From: Saccharopolyspora erythraea
GTDB taxonomy: Bacteria; Actinomycetota; Actinomycetes; Mycobacteriales; Pseudonocardiaceae
NCBI RefSeq assembly: GCF_018141105.1
Contig: NZ_CP054839.1
Coordinates: 7,257,411 to 7,321,410 of the forward strand
DNA length: 64,000 nt
Direction of reading: 5' to 3'
Of this stretch, positions 42,652 to 50,570 are shown in pieces. How positions within the stretch are numbered: position 1 is the stretch's first letter; every line of letters begins with the position of its first letter. Under the pieces are notes generated by a model, which saw only the letters and a list, made by a program, of their open reading frames with translations, was not told the origin of the DNA and searched no databases. The translations under genes and the position numbers were made by a program.

Positions 42652-44499
42652 TCAGTCGTAGCTCAGGCCGTATGCGTATGGGAACAAGGGGTCCTTGCCG
42701 TCTCCGTCGTTGATCGGGAGCTGGTCGAAGGAGCGCATCCAGGTCGTCGGCAGCTTGCCCGTCGGGTTGTGGTCGCCGAAGAGCACGTCGGCCACGCCCT
42801 GGCCCTCCGAGCCCGGCAGCCACGACGCCAGCAGCGCGTTCCAGCCGTCCACCTCGCCCGCGATGTCCAGCGGCCTGCCCGACACCGTGACGACCACGAC
42901 CGGGACGCCCGACGCGCGCAGCTTGGCGATGGTGGCGCGGTCCTCCTCGTCGAGCCCGAGGCCGTCGGGACGGTCGCCCTCGAACTCCGCGTACGGGGTC
43001 TCGCCGACCACCGCGATCGCCGCCCGGTAGCTGCCGTCGATGCCGTTGCCGTGGCGGTCGTAGGTGACCTCCGAGCCGCTCGCCGCCGCCCGGATGCCCT
43101 CCAGGATCGTGGTGCCCTCGGTGATGTCGCCGCTGGAGCCCTGCCAGGAGATCGTCCAGCCGCCGCTCTGGTTGCCGATGTCGTCGGCGTTCTTGCCCGC
43201 CACGAACAGCTTCCCGCCGTCCTTGGCCAGCGGCAGCACGCCGTCGTTGCGCAGCAGCACCTGCGACTCGCGCACGGCCTGCCTGGCCAGCTCGCGGTGC
43301 TCGGCGCTGCCGACGGTCGGCAGCAGGTCGCGCTGGGCGAACGGCCGCTCGAACAGCCCCAGCTCGAACTTCTTGGTCAGGATGCGCCGGTTGGCGTCGT
43401 CGATGCGCTCCGCAGGCACCTGCCCGGCCTCGACCTCGGCCCGCAGGTAGTCGATGAACTTCTCGTGGCGGCTGGACATCATGAACATGTCGATGCCCGC
43501 GTTGACCGACGCCCGCACCTCGTCGGGGGTGAAGTCCTCCTGGCCGTCGAGCTTGTCGATGGCGTCGTAGTCGGAGACCACCAGTCCGCTGAAGCCGAGC
43601 TCGCCCTTGAGCACATCGTTGACCAGGTAGGAGCTGGCGTGCAGCTTCTCGCCGTTCCAGCTGCTGTAGGAGACCATGACCGACCCGACGCCGCGGGCGA
43701 TGGCCTCCCGGAACGGAGGCAGGTGGATCTCCCGCAGCTCCTGCTCGCCGATCTCGGTGTTGCCCTGGTCGTCGCCGCCGGTCGTGCCGCCGTCGCCGAC
43801 GTAGTGCTTGGCGGTTGCCATGACCGAGCTCGGCGTGGCGCCCAGCACCTCGCCCTGCAGCCCCGTCACCGCGCCGGTCATCGCCGAGGCGTTCTCGGGC
43901 TTCTCGCCGAACGACTCGTAGGTGCGTCCCCAGCGGTCGTCGCGGGCCACGCACACGCACGGCGCGAACGACCAGTCGATGCCGGTGGCGGCGACCTCCT
44001 GCGCGGTGGCCGCGCCGATCCGCTGGACCAGGTCCGGGTTTCCGGTGGCCCCGAGGCCGATGTTGTGCGGGTAGATCGTCGCCCCATGCACGTTGTTGTG
44101 GCCGTGCACCGCGTCCACGCCGTAGATCAGCGGTATGCCGAGCGGGGTCGAGAGCGCCGCGCGCTGGTAGGAGTCGTACATGTCCGCCCACGCCTGCGGC
44201 GTGTTCGGCTCCGGCGCCGAGCCGCCGCCGCTGAGCACCGACCCGATGCGGTGGTCGGCGACGGCCTGCGGTCCGGCGGCCTTGCGCTCGACCTGCACCA
44301 TCTGGCCGAGCTTGTCGTCCAGCGACATCCGGGCCATCAGGTCGTCGACCCGGTCGGGGACCGGTAGCCGCGGGTCGCGGTAGGCCGGGCGGCCGCCGTC
44401 GGCGGACGGCACGGCGGCGGCGGTGAGCAGCACGGTCGCCGCCAGCCCCACCAGGGTGGCGACCGCCCGGCGGGCGCGGGGGATTCGGGCAAGGGGCAT
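42652..44499 (-). CDS. Secreted GH3-family beta-glucosidase
   Basis: 615 residues with a signal peptide (RRAVATLVGLAATVLLTAAA). The (beta/alpha)8 domain has KLGQMVQVERKA, YGVDAVHGHNN, TFAPCVCVARD-like region, AKHYVGDGGT, and the nucleophile Asp310 in LVVSDYDAID; the second domain has PTVGSAEHRELARQAVRESQVLL and PTGKLPTTW. Close to exo-1,4-beta-glucosidases of Streptomyces. It would release glucose from cello-oligosaccharides outside the cell. A CebR-like operator lies 38 bases upstream of the start, pointing to cello-oligosaccharide control. Confidence 0.92.
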   Translation of the reverse strand: MPLARIPRARRAVATLVGLAATVLLTAAAVPSADGGRPAYRDPRLPVPDRVDDLMARMSLDDKLGQMVQVERKAAGPQAVADHRIGSVLSGGGSAPEPNTPQAWADMYDSYQRAALSTPLGIPLIYGVDAVHGHNNVHGATIYPHNIGLGATGNPDLVQRIGAATAQEVAATGIDWSFAPCVCVARDDRWGRTYESFGEKPENASAMTGAVTGLQGEVLGATPSSVMATAKHYVGDGGTTGGDDQGNTEIGEQELREIHLPPFREAIARGVGSVMVSYSSWNGEKLHASSYLVNDVLKGELGFSGLVVSDYDAIDKLDGQEDFTPDEVRASVNAGIDMFMMSSRHEKFIDYLRAEVEAGQVPAERIDDANRRILTKKFELGLFERPFAQRDLLPTVGSAEHRELARQAVRESQVLLRNDGVLPLAKDGGKLFVAGKNADDIGNQSGGWTISWQGSSGDITEGTTILEGIRAAASGSEVTYDRHGNGIDGSYRAAIAVVGETPYAEFEGDRPDGLGLDEEDRATIAKLRASGVPVVVVTVSGRPLDIAGEVDGWNALLASWLPGSEGQGVADVLFGDHNPTGKLPTTWMRSFDQLPINDGDGKDPLFPYAYGLSYD

Positions 44500-44536
44500 C
44501 GCAAGATCCTCCTCGTGAGCGAGGTCTCCAGTGTCG

Positions 44537-44550
44537 TGGGAGCGCTCTCA
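44537..44550. promoter_or_regulatory. CebR-like operator upstream of the GH3 beta-glucosidase
   Basis: TGGGAGCGCTCTCA differs at one base from TGGGAGCGCTCCCA, the known binding site of the LacI-family cello-oligosaccharide repressor CebR in Streptomyces. It lies 38 bases upstream of the GH3 start and in front of nothing else with a sugar role. cebR itself is not in the window. Confidence 0.75.
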
Positions 44551-44610
44551 CGCACCAATCGGCCGATCGGCCCCACCGCTGCCACCCAACGGGCCGGTGT
44601 TGACCACCGC

Positions 44611-44650
44611 CGTACCGATCGGTACGGTCACCTGCGTACCGATCGGTACG
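44611..44650. promoter_or_regulatory. Two identical 16-bp palindromes, putative TetR operators
   Basis: CGTACCGATCGGTACG is a perfect palindrome and occurs at 44611-44626 and 44635-44650, centres 24 bases apart. The second ends 17 bases before the TetR-family start, so it very likely overlaps the promoter or leader of that gene. Typical autoregulatory layout; two TetR dimers could bind side by side. Confidence 0.82.
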
Positions 44651-44667
44651 GCGCGGGAGGGACTCCG

Positions 44668-45246
44668 ATGACGGGCGAGGGACGGACACCGGCGGGACAG
44701 CGCGTGTGGGAAACCGCCCACGAGCTGTTCTACCGCGAAGGCGTGCGGTCGTGCGGTGTCGCCGAGATCGCCGAGCACTCCGGCGTGGGGAAGCCGAGCA
44801 TCTACCGCAACTTCGGTTCGAAGGACGAACTGGCGGTCGCCTACCTCCGGGAGAAGGCGGTGCCGCCCCGGGAAATCCTGCGGGCGGCGCGAGAGGCGTT
44901 CCCCGGCGATGCCCGGGCCCAGCTCCGCCACGTGGTCGGGCAGATCGCCCGCGAGATCACCGCAGCCGGCCATCGCGGGTGCCCGCTGGCCAACGCCGTC
45001 GTGGAGTTCCCCGACCGGACGCACCCGGTGCGCGAGGCGGCCGAGGCGCTGAAGCACGAGTACCTCGGCCTGTTCACCGAGCTCGTCGCTCCCCTCCCCG
45101 TCGACGATCCGGAGAACCTGGCCCACCTGATCCAGATGCTCGTCGAGGGCGCCCACATCACCGGACAGATCTTCGCCCCCGACCGCTCCGCCGCGAACCT
45201 CGTCGACGCCACCGACCGGCTCGTCGAGTCCTACCTGCGCCGCTGA
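44668..45246 (+). CDS. TetR-family transcriptional repressor
   Basis: 192 residues. N-terminal TetR HTH: VWETAHELFYREGVRSCGVAEIAEHSGVGKPSIYRNFGSKDEL, with the recognition helix SGVGKPSIYRNF. C-terminal ligand-binding domain (about 75-190). Start ATG 44668 with GGGAGGG before it; the two palindromes end 17 bases upstream. The next gene, a nitroreductase, follows after 21 bases and is the likely target, the usual pattern for detoxification pairs. Confidence 0.9.
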   Translation: MTGEGRTPAGQRVWETAHELFYREGVRSCGVAEIAEHSGVGKPSIYRNFGSKDELAVAYLREKAVPPREILRAAREAFPGDARAQLRHVVGQIAREITAAGHRGCPLANAVVEFPDRTHPVREAAEALKHEYLGLFTELVAPLPVDDPENLAHLIQMLVEGAHITGQIFAPDRSAANLVDATDRLVESYLRR

Positions 45247-45267
45247 GCACGACTGACGAGGAAGGTC

Positions 45268-45942
45268 ATGACCACCCTGACCGGCTATGCCGACCAGCTG
45301 ATCCGCAACCGGCGCGCCGTTCGCGCGTTCCGACCGGACCCGGTTCCCGACGAGACCCTGCGCGCGGTGTTCTCGCTGGCGGGTGCGGCGCCGTCCAACT
45401 CCAACACCCAGCCGTGGCACGTCGAGGTCGTCAGCGGCTCCGCCCGCGACCGGCTCGGCGAAGCGCTGCTGGACGCACATGCGCGCGGAGCCGTCTCCAC
45501 GGACTTCCCCTACCGGGAAGACCTGTACGTCGGGACCTACGCCCGGCGGCGCAGGGAAGCGGGCGCTGCGATGTACGCCGCGCTGGGAATCAGCCGCGAG
45601 GACCACGAAGCCCGCGCGGCCTACGACGCCGAAAGCCTGCGCTTCTACGGTGCGCCCCACGTCGCGTTCCTGTTCCTGCCGCCGAACGCCGAAGCGCGCA
45701 TGGCGGCCGATCTCGGCATGTACGGGCAGACCCTCCTGCTGGCGCTGGCCGCGCACGGCATCGCGAGCTGCCCGCAGGGCCTGCTGAGCTTCTACGCCGA
45801 CACCGTCCGCGAAGCACTCGGCGTAAGCGACCGCAAGTTGCTGTTCGGGGTTTCCTTCGGCTACGCCGACCCGTCCGCGCCCGTCAACCACATCACCATC
45901 CCCCGCGCGGACCTCGCCGAGAGCACGCGGTTCCACTCGTAG
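45268..45942 (+). CDS. Nitroreductase-family FMN oxidoreductase
   Basis: 224 residues. RNRRAVRAFRPDPVPDETLRAVF is the FMN-binding start; AAPSNSNTQPWHVEVVSG is the second flavin contact; GMYGQTLLLALAAHGIASCPQG the dimer helix; and KLLFGVSFGYAD the C-terminal part. Reduces nitro or quinone compounds with NAD(P)H. Probably induced when the upstream TetR protein binds a substrate. ATG start with GAGGAAGG upstream. Confidence 0.9.
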   Translation: MTTLTGYADQLIRNRRAVRAFRPDPVPDETLRAVFSLAGAAPSNSNTQPWHVEVVSGSARDRLGEALLDAHARGAVSTDFPYREDLYVGTYARRRREAGAAMYAALGISREDHEARAAYDAESLRFYGAPHVAFLFLPPNAEARMAADLGMYGQTLLLALAAHGIASCPQGLLSFYADTVREALGVSDRKLLFGVSFGYADPSAPVNHITIPRADLAESTRFHS

Positions 45943-46094
45943 GCAACCCTGCGGGCTCGCCGAGGCGCTGTCGGCCGCAGGCATCCGTTCGGAGGGTCGG
46001 CTGGTCTGATCGACAGCCCGACTTTCGCCTGTAGTGGCCGCGTGATCACCGGCCTACGCTCCCCCGGCCAACCCGAACCGGAGGTGCAAACGCC

Positions 46095-48017
46095 GTGCCC
46101 GAAGCCCGCTGGTCCGCACTGCTGTGCGGCATCCCGCTCGTAGTCGCCGCCATGACACCGCAGGCGGGGGCCACCCCGCAGCCGACGCCCGAGCCGGGCG
46201 TCGGGGTCTCCCAACCCGTGTTCACCGCCGAACCCGTCCGCGAGACCGTGTGGGTGGAGACGGGCCTGGACGGCGACGGTGACGGAGTCCTCGACCGGGT
46301 GGCCGCCGACATCGCCCGGCCGGCGGGCACCGACGCCCGGGTGCCGGTGATCATGGACGCGAGCCCCTACTACTCCTGCTGCGGACGCGGCAACGAGTCC
46401 GAGCGCAAGACCTACGACGACCAGGGCCGCCCGGTCGGCTTCCCGCTGTTCTACGACAACTACTTCATCCCCCGCGGCTACGCGACCGTGCTGGTCGACC
46501 TCGCGGGCACGAACCGCTCGCAGGGCTGCGTCGACGTCGGCGGCCCGTCCGACGTCACCTCCGCCCGCGCGGTGGTCGACTGGCTCAACGGCCGCGCCAA
46601 GGGCTTCGACAGCTCCGACGGCGGCAGGCCGGTCGAGGCGCCGTGGACGACCGGCGACGTCGGCATGATCGGCAAGTCCTACGACGGGACCATCGCCAAC
46701 GGGGTCGCCGCCACCGGCGTCGAGGGGCTGCGGACCATCGTGCCGATCGGCGCGATCAGCTCCTGGTACGACTACTACCGCTCCGACGGCGTCTCGTTCG
46801 GTTTCGACCCCGTCGGGCTCGCCCGGACCGTCGAGGAGGGCGGCAGGCCGGACTGCGACCCGGCCAAGCACAACCTGGTCGACGGCGCACCGGCCAACGG
46901 CGACATGACTCCACTGTGGAGCGAGCGGAACCACGTGCCGGACGCGGGCAACGTGCGGGCGAGCGTGTTCGCCGTGCACGGGCAGGGCGATCTCAACGTC
47001 AAGATGCTCCAGTTCGGACAGTGGTGGGACGCGCTGGCCCGCGGCGGCGTCGAGCGCAAGGTCTGGCTGAGCCAGACCGGCCACGTCGACCCGTTCGACT
47101 TCCGGCGCGAGGAGTGGGTGCGCACGCTGCACCGCTGGTTCGACCACTACCTGCTCGGCATGGACGACGGCATCGAGAAGGAGCCCGCGGCCAGTGTCGA
47201 ACGGGCGCCCGACCAGTGGAGCGACGAACCGGCCTGGGGCGGCGAGCAGGCCCGGCCCACCACGCTGCACCCGCGACCGGGCTCGACCGGCGGACTCGGC
47301 GAGCTCGGCCCGGAACCGGGACGGGGCAGCGCCTCGTTCACCGACGACCCGCGCCTCGGCGAGTACGACTGGGCCGCGCGGCCGGACCAGCCCTCGCCGG
47401 CCAGGACGCTGTTCACCACGGGCCCGCTCGAACAGGACATGCGGATCGCGGGAACCGGCTCGGTGACCGTCGCGGCCAAGCCTGGCACCGACACCGCGCA
47501 CCTCTCGGCGATGCTCGTCGACTACGGCCCCGCCACCACGCGCGACTACCTCGGCCAGGGCGAGGGCATCCGCAACACGGGAACGGAGTCGTGCTGGGGG
47601 GAGAGCCGTCCCGGCGACGACGCCTGCTACACCGACACCGAGGCGACCAGGTCCGATGTGGACTTCGAGATCATCGCCCGCGGCTGGGCCGACCTGGCCA
47701 ACCACGAGTCGCTGTCCGATGAGCGGCCGCTGCGGCCGGGAACCCCGTACGAGATGACGTTCCGGCTCGCGACCACCGACCACGTGGTGCCCGCGGGGCA
47801 CCGGCTCGCGCTGATCATCGGCGGTACCGACAAGGAGTTCATCGTCGCCCCGTCCCGGCCCGGCGAGATCGGCCTGGACCTTTCGGGAACCTCGGTCACG
47901 CTGCCGGTCGTCGGCGGCGCCTCGCCGCACACCACGGCGACGTCCCCGGCGGGACCGCCGGTCGTGCGGCCGGACCGCGCGCCGCAGCAGCCGGACGTCC
48001 AGCTCAACCGCCCGTAG
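46095..48017 (+). CDS. Secreted Xaa-Pro dipeptidyl-peptidase (S15 family)
   Basis: 640 residues. A signal-like N-terminus (LLCGIPLVVAAMTPQAGA), then an alpha/beta-hydrolase with the nucleophile Ser195 in MIGKSYDGTIANG, an Asp/His pair further on (VFAVHGQGDLNVK; SQTGHVDPF), and a C-terminal jelly-roll (SVTVAAKPGTDTAHLSAMLVDYG). It would remove X-Pro dipeptides from extracellular peptides. The start GTG 46095 has CCGGAGGTGC upstream. Convergent with the S1E protease gene; both are exported and may act in protein feeding. Confidence 0.9.
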   Translation: MPEARWSALLCGIPLVVAAMTPQAGATPQPTPEPGVGVSQPVFTAEPVRETVWVETGLDGDGDGVLDRVAADIARPAGTDARVPVIMDASPYYSCCGRGNESERKTYDDQGRPVGFPLFYDNYFIPRGYATVLVDLAGTNRSQGCVDVGGPSDVTSARAVVDWLNGRAKGFDSSDGGRPVEAPWTTGDVGMIGKSYDGTIANGVAATGVEGLRTIVPIGAISSWYDYYRSDGVSFGFDPVGLARTVEEGGRPDCDPAKHNLVDGAPANGDMTPLWSERNHVPDAGNVRASVFAVHGQGDLNVKMLQFGQWWDALARGGVERKVWLSQTGHVDPFDFRREEWVRTLHRWFDHYLLGMDDGIEKEPAASVERAPDQWSDEPAWGGEQARPTTLHPRPGSTGGLGELGPEPGRGSASFTDDPRLGEYDWAARPDQPSPARTLFTTGPLEQDMRIAGTGSVTVAAKPGTDTAHLSAMLVDYGPATTRDYLGQGEGIRNTGTESCWGESRPGDDACYTDTEATRSDVDFEIIARGWADLANHESLSDERPLRPGTPYEMTFRLATTDHVVPAGHRLALIIGGTDKEFIVAPSRPGEIGLDLSGTSVTLPVVGGASPHTTATSPAGPPVVRPDRAPQQPDVQLNRP

Positions 48018-48076
48018 CGCGCACGCGGGGTTTGCCGGATTCCTCGGAACCGGCACACCCCTGCTGCGTGGACGGT

Positions 48077-48110
48077 GGAGCCGGACCGGGTGCGCCCCCG
48101 GTCCGGCTCC
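48077..48110. terminator. Bidirectional terminator between two secreted peptidase genes
   Basis: GGAGCCGGACCGGG and CCCGGTCCGGCTCC pair perfectly over 14 bp with the six-base loop TGCGCC. It stands between the convergent Xaa-Pro peptidase and S1E protease, so it can stop both transcripts. Confidence 0.8.
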
Positions 48111-48117
48111 GGGGCGG

Positions 48118-49242
48118 TTAACCCCTGACCAAGCTCAGCCCGTAGACGCTCAGCGCCTCGTTGACGGGCTGGAAGTAGGTCGTGCCGCCGGAGCTGCAGT
48201 TGCCCGAACCACCCGAGGTCATGCCCTGGGCCTGGTTGCCGCTGATGAACGAGCCACCGGAGTCACCCGGCTCGGCGCAGACGTTGGTCCGGGTCAGGCC
48301 GGTGACCGTGCCCTGCGGGTAGCGGACGGTCTGGTTCAGCGCCTGCACGGTGCCGCAGTGCCAGCCGGTCGTGGAACCGGAGCGGCAGATCGAGCTGCCG
48401 ACCGGGGCCGCCGACGAACCCGACACCGCCCGGGTCGAGCCGTTGTACAGGTTCACCCGGCCCGTCGGCGTCCAGTTCGAGTTCACCGAGACCCAGGCGT
48501 AGTCGTTGCCCGGGAAGGACGAACCCTGGAACGAACCCATGGCGACCTGGTTGTAGCCGGAGACCGCCGTGCCGCGGGTGCCGCAGTGCCCGGCGGTGAC
48601 GAAACCCGCCTGGCCGGAGGACGAGCGCACCGAGAAGCCGACCGAGCAGCGTCCGCCCATGTAGTAGGCGTCGCCACCGACCACGTTGTAGAGCGTGCGC
48701 GGCGACTCGGCGACGTCCTGCACGCGCACCGAGTCCCCGGCGGCCTTCGCCTTGTCCAGGAAGGCGTCGGTCGCGGCGTCGCGCCCGTTGACGGAGACGA
48801 CGACGCTGCTGCTGGGCACGTCGACGTACCAGCCGGTCACCGAGGCGGGCGCCGCCGCGTCCATCGCGTCCAGCGCCGCCTTGGTGGCGTCGAGTTCGCG
48901 CAGGCTGTTCGGCACGACCGCGGCCTCGGCTCCCGCCGCCCGCACCTTCGCCGCGTCGGCCTGCTCGGTCACCCCGACGACGAGCTTGCCGCGCGCGGCG
49001 TCGAAGTGGGAACCGCCGAAGCTCTCGCCCAGCGAGCGGCTCAGCTCGGCGTCGGCCCGCATCGCCGTGGCCTCCTGCGCCAGCCGGGCGTGCGCCTGCT
49101 GGGCGGAGATGCCGAGGTCGCGCTGCATCGCCGCGACCAGGTCGGGCGACACCGGCGCGGCGCCGACGGTGGGTGCGCCGATCGCGGCGATGGTGCCCGC
49201 CGCGAGCACGGCCACACCGGCCAGCCGAATTGTTCGCTTCAT
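48118..49242 (-). CDS. Secreted S1E-family serine protease (streptogrisin / alpha-lytic type)
   Basis: 374 residues: signal peptide (1-28, LAGVAVLAAGTIAAIGAPTVGA), a propeptide (about 30-185) with the alpha-lytic-pro fold SFGGSHFDAARGKLVVGVT, and the mature chymotrypsin-fold domain from about 188. Catalytic triad His219 in TAGHC, Asp247 in NDYAWV, Ser328 in EPGDSGGSF; six Cys can form disulfides. Streptogrisin-like secretion and self-processing are expected. ATG 49242 follows AGGGAGACG. Its 425-base upstream region is described separately. Confidence 0.93.
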   Translation of the reverse strand: MKRTIRLAGVAVLAAGTIAAIGAPTVGAAPVSPDLVAAMQRDLGISAQQAHARLAQEATAMRADAELSRSLGESFGGSHFDAARGKLVVGVTEQADAAKVRAAGAEAAVVPNSLRELDATKAALDAMDAAAPASVTGWYVDVPSSSVVVSVNGRDAATDAFLDKAKAAGDSVRVQDVAESPRTLYNVVGGDAYYMGGRCSVGFSVRSSSGQAGFVTAGHCGTRGTAVSGYNQVAMGSFQGSSFPGNDYAWVSVNSNWTPTGRVNLYNGSTRAVSGSSAAPVGSSICRSGSTTGWHCGTVQALNQTVRYPQGTVTGLTRTNVCAEPGDSGGSFISGNQAQGMTSGGSGNCSSGGTTYFQPVNEALSVYGLSLVRG

Positions 49243-49667
49243 GATTCGTCTCCCTAGATCCGTGGTTGGGGACCACCCGCGCGAGCGGACTTCTGGTCCG
49301 CGGGCGCGCAGGAGTTGTGGAAAACAAATGCGGTGAAGGCGGAGTTCGCGGTCTACCGGTGATCAGCCGGGCGTCGTTCGCTCCGCACGTGAACGGGGAA
49401 ACCGGGCCACCGGAGGAGAAGGTGATCCGGGGTCGGGCGCCCGGTCGGGGAACCGGTCCCGTGCCATTCAGGACAGTAAGAATTCCTTGCGCACAGGAGA
49501 AGCCGCCATTCAGCCCATTCCGGTGATACAGGACACGTTCGGCCCAGCCTCGCGCCGGTACATCCGCCCGCGGCGGTACATCCAGCCCTGTGCACCGGGT
49601 CCAGCGAGCCCGCTCCACGGCGACACGTCCGATCCGGTGCGCAGCGCGCGGTCGTATCCTCGGCGCC
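49243..49667. other. 425-base intergenic region between the S1E protease and maf
   Basis: Divergent promoter space. AT-richer stretches near 49320-49335 (GAAAACAAATG) and 49480-49490 (TAAGAATTCC) may be part of the leftward protease promoter. CGGTACATCC occurs at 49556-49565 and again at 49574-49583, 18 bases apart, on the maf side. No gene or structured RNA is visible. Confidence 0.4.
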
Positions 49668-50303
49668 GTGCGCTTCGTCCTCGCCTCGGCCTCCCCCGCC
49701 CGCCTGTCCGTGCTCCGCTCCGCCGGGATCGACCCGCTGGTGCGGGTCTCCGGCGTCGACGAGGACGCGGTGGCCGCCGGACTGACCGACCCGACGCCGC
49801 CGGAGCTGGTGACCGCGCTGGCCGCGGCCAAGGCCGAGGCCGTCCTGCCCGCGGTCGCCGCCGAGGAGCCCGACGCGGTCGTCGTGGGCTGCGACTCGAT
49901 GCTGTCGGCGCCCGACGGCGAGATCGTCGGCAAGCCCGGTACGCCGCAGGCCGCCGCCGAGCGGTGGCGCAAGACCGCGGGCCGGTCCGGCGAGCTGCTG
50001 ACCGGGCACGCCGTGGTGGTGCTGCGCGGCGGTGAGGTCGTGGCCCGAACGCGGGGACACCTGGGCACCACGGTGCGGTTCTCCGAACCCACCGAGGCCG
50101 AGCTCGACGCCTACATCGCCACCGGCGAGCCGCTGCACGTGGCGGGCGGCTTCACCCTCGAGGGGTTCGGGGGCTGGTTCATCGAGGGCGTCGACGGCGA
50201 CCCGTCCAGCGTGCTGGGGATCAGCCTGCCGCTGACCCGCAAGCTGCTGGCCGAGGTCGGGGTGAGCGTGGTGACGCTGTGGGGTCCTCCGGTCGCGCGC
50301 TGA
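49668..50303 (+). CDS. maf: Maf-family nucleoside triphosphate pyrophosphatase
   Basis: 211 residues. FVLASASPARLSVLRSAGID at the N-terminus is the Maf phosphate-binding loop (S-x-SPRR variant), then VVGCDSMLSAPDGEIVGKP with the catalytic Asp and Lys, and GGFTLEGFGGWFIEGVDGDPSSVLGISL. Removes non-standard or dTTP/UTP-type nucleotides. Matches Rv3282 by position upstream of the carboxylase alpha gene. GTG start 49668 chosen at the homology start. Confidence 0.9.
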   Translation: MRFVLASASPARLSVLRSAGIDPLVRVSGVDEDAVAAGLTDPTPPELVTALAAAKAEAVLPAVAAEEPDAVVVGCDSMLSAPDGEIVGKPGTPQAAAERWRKTAGRSGELLTGHAVVVLRGGEVVARTRGHLGTTVRFSEPTEAELDAYIATGEPLHVAGGFTLEGFGGWFIEGVDGDPSSVLGISLPLTRKLLAEVGVSVVTLWGPPVAR

Positions 50304-50393
50304 CGTGCCCCGTCGCGGCGTTCGAGTGAACACGAACACAATTCGGTTACCGGGGAATGGCGGCGCCGCACCCAGCGGTTACAACTGTCCGCG

Positions 50394-50474
50394 ATGGAAA
50401 CCTACCGGCGCATCTACCTGACCGAGCGCCTGCACGTCGATCTGCGGCGGCAGGCCAGTTCCATCTGTCCGTAG
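50394..50474 (+). CDS. Cysteine-ended actinobacterial leader peptide
   Basis: 26 codons: ETYRRIYLTERLHVDLRR, then QASSIC and Pro before a TAG. The core LTERLHVDLRR-x-AS-x-x-C is that of the actinobacterial 'putative leader peptide', with the Cys next to the stop, known before sulfur and cysteine genes. It lies 97 bases upstream of a DAACS-type symporter on the same strand. A ribosome stalling on the TGT codon when cysteine is scarce would allow the transporter to be expressed, so it suggests cystine/cysteine control. Too small for gene finders. No clear ribosome site. Confidence 0.7.
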   Translation: METYRRIYLTERLHVDLRRQASSICP

Positions 50475-50570
50475 TCGGCGAAAGACCCGCCAGCCGCCGG
50501 CCGACCGGCCCGCGGCAGAGCCGACCCCCGGCGCGATCGCGCCGGACTTCGCGACTTACGGGAGATCCTC

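Noticed and set aside
42503-48056. Long shadow frames opposite the GH3 and Xaa-Pro peptidase genes (about 730 codons each)
   Set aside because: Opposed by enzymes with intact catalytic motifs and signal peptides; no motif in the shadow frames.
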